Source: Craterostigma plantagineum
Taxonomy: Eukaryota > Streptophyta > Magnoliopsida > Lamiales > Linderniaceae
Length of the DNA: 64,000 nucleotides
Direction: 5' to 3'
Assembly: GCA_027422505.1 (NCBI GenBank)
Contig: JAPQWV010000017.1
Coordinates: 15,625,501 to 15,689,500 of the forward strand
Shown: positions 55,340 through 64,000 of the stretch, in pieces
Position numbering within the stretch: position 1 is the stretch's first letter
Layout of the letters: each line of letters begins with the position of its first letter
Translations under genes and position numbers: made by a program
The notes under the pieces: model-generated
Told to the model about the DNA's origin: nothing
What the model saw: the letters and a program-made list of their open reading frames with translations, nothing else
Database searches by the model: none

Positions 55340-56224
55340 CGCGTGAACCTACAACACATAAAAACATGGGATGAGCTATAAAACTCAGTAAGTGGAAATT
55401 ATGCATGTCGTGCACGTGTCGTAATTCGCAAAGGCATCCGCGCCAATGCTTCCAAATCCTCGTATCTCATTCTCAATTTCATTCTCACTCAGAGCCCTCA
55501 GCTAACTTTGCTACGCACACCATTCTGAGCTCAAAACCAATATGGATAAAATACAATAGTTGGTCTACTCCAGCTGGCCCACACTAGGGTTCTCCCCTAA
55601 GTAGCCGTTTACTGGTTGCCATTCTATCTAGCGGTTGACTTTCCTTATCACCGGTTGTGCCCACGCCAGTTAACTGGGTTGCTATTTACCGGGCAATTCA
55701 AGCCACGTCGCTTCTTTTCGCTATATTCAATATTCAAATACATATTCGACGGCTTACACCCGCATGGTGCTTCTGTAGAAGTAGCTCTGGCTCAACTTCG
55801 AGTCGACATCAAATGCCTATATCGGCAATTATTTATCTCACATAGGCGATCGTACACTGTTCATACTCATATCTCATAACTCTCATGTGACTTGTGCATG
55901 CACGTGATAATGCGTACGTGAACAGTACAAAATACTTAGTATGCCATATCACATAACAGATAATTCACGTAATTTCATAGAAGCAGATAGTCATGTAAAC
56001 ATGTACACATAACTTATTTTATGTGTTGTGGTGGAATTCCCACTTAGCTATCGTCCGCGAATTATTTGCTAATAGTCCTGTGGAATGCTTAGTTCCTATA
56101 CAAAATTATAATGTCAGTGTATTATTTAAATTACTTGGCCATCTAAGTACTCCAATTTCCTAAGTATTGAAATGTTATATTTAAAACTGTATTTGAGAGA
56201 TAGCTGTTTAAAAAGGATTCACTA

Positions 56225-56935
56225 AGTTAAGTCAAACCTGTGAACTAGTTAACTCTTTATAACTTCGCGAAGTGTCTTGTGATCTCCCTAATGATTCGCG
56301 ATATACATTTCTCGAACCCTTATACCTCGTGAACTTTTTAAAACTCGTGAAGTTCGTGCAGCTCGTGAACTAACCTAGACCGGACCCTTCACGAAGTATG
56401 ACCTACACCCTCATGGTTCACTAACTAACTTACATCTCATAACTCGTGAAGTGTTGCTTTCATAATTCGCCAAGTTCACACTCATACTTCACGAAATCTA
56501 ACTTACTTCGCGAATAGTTTTATGCATATACTTCACTAACTCATCTAACTCGCGAACTTCATGGAATTCATGAACCCCTCATGGTCGCTCAATTCGTGAA
56601 GTTAGCACTTGCCCTTGTGGATTCGTGAAATACCCTATATACAAACTTCGCGAACTCTACTTCTCTTCCCTCTCAATTCGCGAAGTCGGATACTTATTAG
56701 TGAAGTTCGTTGCGCAATATACACTTCGCCAAGTTCATCTAATTCGTGTCGTTTCACACACTCGTTTCGCGAAGTGGTCTTGTTCTCCTTGCAATTCGCG
56801 AAATCAAACCCCTATTGATTCGCGAAGTCTAATATCTCTTGCCTACTTGCGAATCCATGCACGTGAAACCTTTAGAATTTGTGAAATTTACTTCTCTAAT
56901 GCCTCGTGAATTAGGTTCGTGAAGTTCATATTTCA
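56225..56935 (-). repeat. Array of TTCGCGAA / CTCGTGAA words (B right, full)
   Basis: About thirty words: CTTCGCGAAG, ATTCGCGAAG, CTCGTGAA, TTCACGAAG and variants, spaced 10-30 bases. It is the densest array in the window. Confidence 0.78.
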
Positions 56936-57690
56936 CGACCTCCTCAAAACTAAAAACACTTTTTACACTTAAAAACTTCAAAACTCCCGATCAGAATCAA
57001 GTTTTCTTCAAGAACAGTTTGCATCTCATAAGAACTTTAAGTATTTTCAAAACCCTCGAGAACTAACTTGTACAGAAACCTACTCATATGTACTTTCGAG
57101 CCTTACATCTCTATAACAGGTCAATATATATATAAGAACATAAAATTAGGGTAAGAAAATATACCTACTCCAAGCTTAATTCGACTACTATTGTTCGAGC
57201 TGTTCTTCATTTCCTACTCAAGTTTTCGATAGTGTTTAACTAAACTAATACTAGAAAAATTTTCCTTCTTATCCTAGTTTCACTTAACGTGCGTAAATGT
57301 ACAATTGACATCGTCATTTCCTTGATCCCTATCTTAACTCATGTAATATGTATTATATTATTATTACAATAACTTTTCCTCCATAGCTAAGTTATCAATA
57401 CTATGCATAGAGAATCTTGAGTACTCGAAAGTATTAATTCTAAAAATTCTTATTATCATCATCTATTCTATAATATAGTTCGGAGCTCTTAATTCCTTCG
57501 CAACTAGTTTCTACCGAAAATTATATATCTTGTACAAAATTATTTCTAATTTCAAACTCAAATTTTCTACCAAGTCAGTTATCCTATTGGCACATAATGA
57601 TATAAACACGTAATATACGGTCACGTAAACACATAATATGCATGCAAATTTATTGACGGCTTACTTACGGGACTCGGGTATTACATTTAT

Positions 57691-57770
57691 GTGGGGTTAA
57701 ATATAACATTTACACAATATCATTCCACACATCACCGTGATTAAACAAACGCATAATATATCATATTATA
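57691..57770. other. Right flank of element B
   Basis: Short AT-rich host sequence. GTGATTAAACAAACGC at about 57731 mirrors the 26944 region and may be the far end of the element that B entered. Confidence 0.3.
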
Positions 57771-58880
57771 TGCGAAATGAAATGTCACTGCAAAACAAAC
57801 ATATTGATGACATATCATATTAATCCACATCACGGTTATATGAAGTGGATAGAGTATAGATTTGATTATTTGCACCCTTCTAACATAAGAGTGGCTACGA
57901 TGAAGCCATCATCACAATCTAGCATCCACCTTTTGAGGGAGAGGGCGACAATCATCTATCGAGAGCTTAGAAGAAGAGGAAATCCCAAGTAGCGAATATG
58001 AAACTGCCCAAATTGGTAACCTATAAGTTCCTTAATCCCTTCCACCAGTGGCTAGGCAATTACCGAAACAAAAAATGACCTTTCAGATTTGCATGTAAAC
58101 CCGAGAGATGGCCAAACAAATGACCTTAAAAGCCAATGCTTATTGAAGACCAGCATGACCAATTATAAGAAATGGTCGACAAAAGTAAGCATAAAAGTCT
58201 TTGTCGTCAAACCCCAGTGATATAAGAAGTTAGGATTAGCTTATATCCTCGCCTTACCACCATGAAGAATTTCCATGACAAGAGAAAAGAGATGACCACG
58301 AGCACCACGAAAGAAACCCTGAGGACGTCCATTAATGTTAACCAAGAAGTATATCGTAGCCATGCAGTCACAAATCCGACAGAGGGTGAAAATTCATACT
58401 TCAAGTACGGTAAAGGATGGCATCCCATTTTACCTGCGGAAGGAGGTGTTCACATTTTTTTAGACATAACAAATCTCCTGTGTTTGTCACTAATCTTACG
58501 CCATGGGACTAAAACAATTTGCACGAACAATAGTCGAGCGGGACCCGTGAGCCTATTTGCAAGAATTTTAGAATTGACCCTAGGTGACATTACAACACAA
58601 AATGGGTCTAAGTATGTGGCCATTCTAGGTGCTCCACCTTAGGAATTAAAGTGCAAATGGTGTTGTATGCACGAACTAGGCGACCAATGCTAAGGAAATG
58701 TCGAACAGAAGCCAGAAAATCGTCACCTATAATGCTCTATGTGACTTTAAAGAAAGCTATAGTGAAACCATTCAAACCGGGTGATTTGTCATTTAGAATC
58801 GAGAATTGACCATTCTTTATTTCACTATAATTCATGGATTTTACCATTTTGTTGCATCTTACAACGAGAGCGTGACCTGT
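57771..58880 (-). pseudogene. LINE 5: reverse transcriptase relic
   Basis: Minus-strand pieces: SKILANRL (about 58560), then VNINGRPQGFFRGARG followed by LFSLVMEILHG (about 58265-58340), the RT palm start; the active site seems to be FVDHF rather than FADD. Then IRYLGFPLL, SIDDCRPL and SHSYVRRVQIIKSIL near 57860, parallel to LINE 2. Many stops and frame changes. It is truncated near 57800 before the zf-RVT tail. Confidence 0.72.
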
Positions 58881-59415
58881 GAAATCCGATCATCTCCGGC
58901 CCGAAGAAGTTTTGACCTCTCAAAGCATCCCAATAACGCTTAATAGAAGCCAACAAGACCATTTTAACCTTTCCTTACCAAGAATAGATTGTCCAAGCTT
59001 GAATATAACGTTGCTCAGCCAAAGTCGCACTCATAAAAAGCCCCTTCTCTCCTCTCTCGAATTCCTACCATTAACTACTGTGACAAAAAAAATTCGATCT
59101 ACAACAGACACATCCTTACAATGGATGAGTTGCGTGAAAATCATCCCAATCTAAATCACGTACCCGATCCGTCTCAAAAATAAAAAAGCCATGTCCACAA
59201 GGGTCACATACATAGCTAATCAAAAGGCCTTTTGACATGCCACATGAGACTCGAGAAGGCCCACAAAATTTAGATCGAACTTAGAAATAGGGTCCCCCAC
59301 CGCCTTACCATGATCTCTACTATTAAGACATGTAGATTCCAATTTCCTTATTGTATCATTTATTAGCAAAAGATGAGTTGTATTGTTTTCAATGCCAAAA
59401 TTTCATCCTCACAAG

Positions 59416-59482
<67 letters not shown>

Positions 59483-59867
59483 GTCGTCGTGATTGTCGTC
59501 ATCATCGTCATCATCATCATCCCTCATCGTCGTCATCATCATCATCGTCATCATCACCACCACCACCACCACCACCTTCACCACCACCACCACCACCATA
59601 ATCATTATCAAGAGATCAAGGTCGGAAAATGATTTTTAAGTTCCTATAGGACGATATAGTGGTATCAAAGTATGACTAGTTTTAGTGTTTCTCTGTCTAA
59701 ATGGTGAGGTGGCTAATTTTGAACTATCTGATCTGTGGTCTCCAAGAGCCAAATAAGGACTTAGAAGTGAAACGTTTGAATGAATAATGACATTATCATT
59801 CATAGCAACCCTACATCACTCAAGGAGTGACTTATGAGGCATCATCATATAGGAAGGACCTTTAACA
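58881..59867 (-). other. LINE 5: decayed endonuclease interval with microsatellite
   Basis: By position this should be the endonuclease and linker of the LINE, but I recognise no endonuclease motif. It holds the CAT repeat at 59418-59600. Confidence 0.4.
59418..59600. repeat. Compound (CAT)n / (CACCAC)n microsatellite
   Basis: About 180 bases of CAT/TCA repeats passing into CGT-interrupted repeats and then CAC repeats. The poly-His, poly-Asp and poly-Pro frames across it are artefacts. Confidence 0.95.
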
Positions 59868-60826
59868 TTAGCTATTTATTTTCAGCCCTTGTTTGAGGTG
59901 TCTTCTTGTCATTTGTAAGGATATACATCGGCTTAGCTGGACATGAGGATGAGGCGTATCCAACGCATGAACATAAGGAACACTTCGGTGGTACTCATAA
60001 TTAACATGAATCTGGACGATGCCTTCTTCTGAAGGTATATGAATATTAAAAGTCTCAATAAATGGGTCAGAGAGCTTCATGAGTACACAAACACGAGCAT
60101 AATCGAACCTCTCCACTTTCAAATGTAAAGACTTTCGGAAAAAGGGCTTATCCACGACGCTAGCCACAATTCCTAATCCATCGTCCGTCCAAAATGGTAG
60201 GTTCAAAAATCAAGCCCATATAGGAACCTCCGAGTGTTGTTTGCGTTCAAGAGAGATTCTCGGACACCAAACATCAAATATAATGGTTTCCCCTCATATA
60301 TCTATGGATCACCTTCGAACACTCCCTTCATTCCAGTTGAAACTACACTTGAAAAAGACATTATCCGAAGTTTTCACTTCAAGAAGGTGATTCCAAATGG
60401 ACTTCAAAATCGGGCTTCATGAAACATGTGTATTATCTCTCATCCCTTTTGCAACATGTTGCCACGTGGGTATACCTCAACAATGTCACCCATTCTGTTA
60501 GGCTGTGTAAAAGTGAGTGTTGCATGTTTAAACAAAGGACGCTCCTTGTCACAAACTCCAGTCTTCTTATAAAAACTATAACCGTTAGGTTCATCGATAT
60601 GTATATTATTCTCAAAGAAATTGCAACTAATAATACCCACAATAAGACTCGACGAACTTATTTTAGGATGCTTACCAATAGATGAGCCATTCGCACAAGC
60701 GTCAATCAAAGCATTCTCGCCCGAACACCTATCATATATGCTTAAAGCTCCACCATTGATGAGGAAATGTGCGAAGCTGGATACGAGATCAATAGAAGAT
60801 TGTCTATATCATTAATATACTAATAT
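59868..60826 (-). pseudogene. LINE 5 ORF1 (DUF4283-like)
   Basis: LPFWTDDGLGIVASVVDKP followed by ERFDYARVCVLMKLSD and HVNYEYHRSVPYVH matches the DUF4283 / zf-CCHC_4 region of plant LINE ORF1 (trigger phrase 'LDYARICVEV'). Upstream, in other frames, EVPIWA, a VFGVR-like stretch and the N-terminal acidic region occur up to about 60826. ORF1 proteins bind LINE RNA. Frameshifts near 60210 and 60420 and multiple stops show decay. The last 88 bases are repeated at 1-88. Confidence 0.7.
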
Positions 60827-60997
60827 AAGGGGATGGAATAGTGACACTATAAGGGAATCTGATAGATAAATCTGGTTATACTATATGACTATGTCGGTGA
60901 TTTTGTTACTAATCCTAGTTCTGCGGGGTAAGGAACTAGTACAAAAGTACTACCTAATGCATACAACAATGTTGTAGTTGAAAATATTTCTATCGAT

Positions 60998-61685
60998 AAT
61001 GATTGCATGGGGACATGTTGCACGATGTTCAAGAGGATTTTGATGAACGATATATCATATTTGATAGTTTGGTTAGGGACAAAATTATCCCTTTGTACAA
61101 TGGGTGTTTAAAATACACAAAGTTATCCGTTACGTCAAATTGTTGAATGTTAAGGTCAAATATGAAGTTCACAGCAAGTATTTCTCGACACTTTTGGAAA
61201 CACTTGCGGATGTGATATCCGTAGGCAATGAGCTTCCAATTACGAATTTTGAGGCAAATAAGCTATTGTGCCCTTTAAATTTACAGTATGAAAAAATACA
61301 TCCTTCACCCAACGACTAAGTTTCTTATAGGGCGAGTCTGAATCTGCTATTAGGTGTCCCAACATGTGACAGTTTGCGTGATAAGCTAAAAGACAGTCAT
61401 TCTGATGGTACTTATTCTAGTTCTAGATTAAAAAGCAAGTCGTCCAACAACAGTCTCCTTAAAATATTTAGGTGGCACGATAGGGAAGAAAAAGTATTAA
61501 AAAAAATGAGATATCCACAGTTTTCCCTCAATGGAGGAACATTGATATGTTTCCTGAATGGAGTTAAGGTACAAAATCTTAGGCTTGGACTTTGCACGAA
61601 TGAGATAAACCCACATTGTGACATGAGTAGTTGTCCCAATACTTGGCCGATGTTGCTTTGTATCTACAACCTCCTATCTAATTAA
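60998..61685 (+). pseudogene. CACTA TNP2-type transposase, N-terminal half (copy 2)
   Basis: Same broken frames and stops as 260-947; no difference was noticed. The shared lesions show that the gene was already dead before the duplication. Confidence 0.75.
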
Positions 61686-62162
61686 TATTCGATCCAGAAA
61701 ACATGTAGTGATTGTGGCGACCCTCACTTTCTAATACTAATTAGTGGCGGATTTTCGCAACGTAAGTCGCGGAAGATCCGTTTAATTAAAAACTTTTCTA
61801 AAATAAAATATATTACAATCATACTCGTCTACATCGTCGTTACTATACAAGGGTCGTAGCCCCCAAAATGACAAAACGTCAAAACGTCGCTCCACAGGTC
61901 GCATCCATGTACAGCCCGCCCTCAAAAGTCCGTGGAGCACCGCCGTCAGCCCGCCTCAGCCGCGACGCGCATCAGCGTCGGGCTCGATACCTACAACACG
62001 TAAAACCCTGAGCTATTTGCTCAGTAGGTGAAATATGCGTGAAATGCAGCGTGCGCTCGATCCCATCCCATACACCTCACAACATGCATGCTCGACCTCA
62101 TCACGACCCATCACATCTCACGACTTCCCGTGACTCAACACTATACATCCTCGGGTATCCCA

Positions 62163-62543
62163 TTCAAGTCGCTTTAGAATGGGAAGGCTTCTCAGGTCTC
62201 TCTAGAGTCGCCCATTTCGCCGAGTTGAGGTTCACGCTCGGTCTGCCCACTCAGGTCTCTTTAGAGTGGTACGTACTAGAACTTTCCCCTCTATACATAC
62301 GCTCGGTCGGCCCACTCAGGTCACTTTAGAGTGGTACGTACTGGAGCGTGAGCAGCCTACTCAGGTCACTTTAGAGCGGCATACACCCAAACCACTAACG
62401 TCCCAACGCTCGGGCGGCCAACTCAGGTCACTTTAGAGTGGCACGCATCCAAGCGCCATCCTATCGCTCGGTCGGCCCACTCAGGTCACTTTAGAGTGGT
62501 ACCTACTGGAGCACGGGCAGCCTACTCAGGTCTCTTTAGAGCG
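62163..62543. repeat. CTCAGGTCACTTTAGAG array, copy 2
   Basis: Eight cores at the same spacing as 1425-1805; copy number has not changed since the duplication. Confidence 0.75.
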
Positions 62544-63017
62544 GTATTCACCCACCCTCTATCCGACACACGGACCAACACCACTCATAGACTTTCCAAA
62601 CGTTACCGTTCCGCACGGTATTCAATCCCCTCGCACTGACCTGGTATGCTAGCGCAGTGCAAATAACATATGACGTGCGAAAATATTTAAAACATGTCAA
62701 ACACGTAATTCATGAAATTCACGTAATCATATAATCACATATTCACATAATTCATATAAATCACATATTTTAAACACGTACACATATATTCACATAAAAG
62801 GGTTACGTGTCGTAGATGAAAAGTTCACCTACCTGTCGTCCGTAGATTATTTGCTAACAGTTCGATGATTTTCCTAGTCCCTGTCCTTAAGTACAAAATT
62901 ATAATGTCAGTGTACTATTTAAATTACTTGTACCATCTAAGTACTCAATTTTCTAATTATTAAATATTAGATACAGAACTGTGTGAGACAAGTAGTTATG
63001 TTTAAAAGAAAGTCGCC

Positions 63018-63648
63018 AAGTTAGGTCAACCCGTGAATTAACTTCTCAATTCGCGAATTCGTCAGTTCGTGAAGCTTGGACAATTCGTGGCTCATTCAAG
63101 TTCGCGAATTATGCATCTCGTGAGCATCTAAGGGTTCGTGAAAAGTTAACATATAATTCATCTAAGCTTGCCTCGTTTTGCGAATTCATATTTGTACAGC
63201 TCACAATTCGTGAAATTCCATTCTATGGATTCGTGAAGTGCATATGTTATATTATTTTTCTATTCCCAAGTGTAAGTCCTATCTAGCTTATAATATTTCT
63301 TTATTCAACTGTGCTTCGTGACTTTCCACAATTCCCAAGTTCATTCCAAGTGCTTGTCCATGCATGAAGTCTATGTAGTTTATAATATTTTTCTATTCCT
63401 TGATGAAACCCTATGTAGCTTGTAGTATTATTTTATTCATTTAGGTTTTGTGAACTTCCCAACTCAAATTCATGAAGTTCAAGGTTATTTCACGAATTCA
63501 CACAATTTCAATTCCCAAATACAATTCGTGAACCTAATTAATTCGTGAAACTCATCCTACCAATTTTATAATTCGCCAAATGGACTTAATTCGTGAAACT
63601 CGTGTTCCACAAGCGGTTTGCGAACCTTTAGGGTTCCGAACCTCATCC
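63018..63648 (-). repeat. AATTCGTGAA word array, copy 2
   Basis: Same words as 2280-2910. One word differs at a central base: TTCGCGAG in copy 1 is TTCGCGAA in copy 2 (near 63057), bringing it to the consensus. Confidence 0.7.
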
Positions 63649-64000
63649 TTCACAACCCTTAAACAGTTTTAACATTTAAGATTCTTACAAGTTTCGATCA
63701 AGAGCTATCTTTTCTAATAACAGTATGAACGTTATACTATGCTTTTTAATTCTTTAATCATTTACTTTATGTATACCTAAGCAACCAATGCTTTCGATGC
63801 TTAAAATTCTCAAAGCTTGCCAATATTTAGATAAGATCACAGCAAAAGAATTATACCTACTAAACTTCCTAAAACGTGATGACAAGGATCCTAAGTAAAA
63901 CCCTTGAGAACTAAACCCGTATACCCTTTAATTATCTACAACTCTTTATGCCTAATATAATTAGATCATGTTAGAATATGAATGAAACATAAACTTGTAA

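Larger units (their letters stand above)
27796..57685 (-). mobile_element. Ty3/gypsy chromovirus element B with nested insertions
   Basis: The outermost element. Left LTR: 27796-29533 plus 49916-49966. Internal region: 49967-55044. Right LTR: 55045-57685. TSD is TTTAC (27791-27795) against TTTAT (57686-57690), one mismatch. The order gag, protease, RT, RNase H, integrase, chromodomain and the phrase RYPELF at the end define a chromovirus; LTRs of about 2.6 kb fit the Tekay/Del lineage (inference). Insertions: LTR pieces G and F, LINE 1 (holding Copia E), LINE 2 in F, LINE 3 in integrase and LINE 4 in gag. All coding parts are damaged. Confidence 0.85.
55045..57685 (-). repeat. 5' LTR of element B (2641 bp)
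   Basis: TGTGGTGCACC...CGGGTATTACA. Shares block order with LTR A. It contains the TCG-word array at 56225-56935 and then the conserved TTCTTCAAGAACAGT block. Non-coding. It lacks the gaps seen in the left LTR. Confidence 0.92.
60739..64000. repeat. Second copy of bases 1-3262 (offset 60738)
   Basis: Matches the window start base for base with no indel seen and about eight substitutions, all noticed within the LTR part (for example at 1227/61965, 1482/62220, 2319/63057, 2336/63074). It continues to the window edge, so its full extent is unknown. Confidence 0.98.
61713..64000 (-). mobile_element. LTR D1, copy 2 (cut by window edge)
   Basis: Same LTR start (TGTGGCGACC) and same upstream GTGAT as copy 1, in the same place in the CACTA gene, so it is the same insertion event. 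The site corresponding to the Copia insertion (3840) would be at about 64578, outside the window. Confidence 0.9.

Noticed and set aside
59351..59632. Poly-Ile, poly-His and poly-Asp reading frames
   Set aside because: They are the frames of one CAT microsatellite and carry no other protein signal.
1..64000. Host protein-coding gene
   Set aside because: Every recognisable coding segment belongs to a transposon or to a transposon-carried domain; the unassigned stretch 25852-26943 shows no exon-like frame.

Overview
This window is nuclear DNA of a seed plant, most likely a eudicot; the species is not identifiable from the sequence. The evidence is the transposon content: Ty1/copia and Ty3/gypsy LTR retrotransposons with initiator-tRNA-Met primer sites, chromovirus-type chromodomain ends, a 5S-carrying Cassandra-like LTR, LINEs with DUF4283-type ORF1 and zf-RVT ends, a CACTA TNP2 gene, a Mutator-like transposase beside a plant mobile domain gene, and MITEs. 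I see no host gene, tRNA, functional rRNA or CRISPR. Most coding sequence is broken. The exception is one young Copia element (31104-44906).

Layout. 1-10250: a CACTA transposase relic (+) split by a solo LTR (family D, 975-9259), itself split by a complete but broken Copia element (3840-9225, TSD ATATT). 10258-12052: a hairpin array, a large imperfect inverted repeat, and a fragment of a Copia 'third ORF'. 12053-19597: Ty3 element A, a gag-only derivative with LTRs of about 3.35 kb and a Cassandra-like solo LTR inside it. 19598-22985: a stray chromovirus integrase end and a truncated LTR (D2). 22986-25313: a Mutator-like fragment whose transposase faces a truncated plant-mobile-domain gene, plus a 216-bp palindrome. 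25337-27795: MITEs, a possible SINE and unassigned DNA.

27796-57685 is one Ty3 chromovirus, element B (minus strand), heavily interrupted. Its left LTR holds two other LTR pieces (G, F) and a LINE, and that LINE holds the 13.8-kb Copia element E (TSD GAAGG; its LTRs differ at 2 of 297 positions). Element E has a 979-codon gag, a 1111-codon pol in the +1 frame, and a reading frame of about 1240 codons after pol, interrupted by a single UAG. B's own gag and pol carry two more LINE insertions and many lesions. 57771-60826 is a decayed LINE.

The last 3262 bases (60739-64000) repeat the first 3262 at an offset of 60738 with about 8 substitutions. The window therefore spans one full period of either a large tandem duplication or two haplotypes assembled in series.

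The main pattern not explained by standard annotation is that the non-coding segments of nearly all the LTR elements, Copia E as well as the Ty3 families, are filled with short words built round TCG/CGA. The words are mostly near-palindromic and differ by family, for example AATTCGTGAA, TTCGCGAA, AATCTCGACAT, AATCGGGCGAAAC and TTTTCGCAC. In the Ty3 LTRs they occupy the same relative place, and in one LTR the word changes stepwise along the array.
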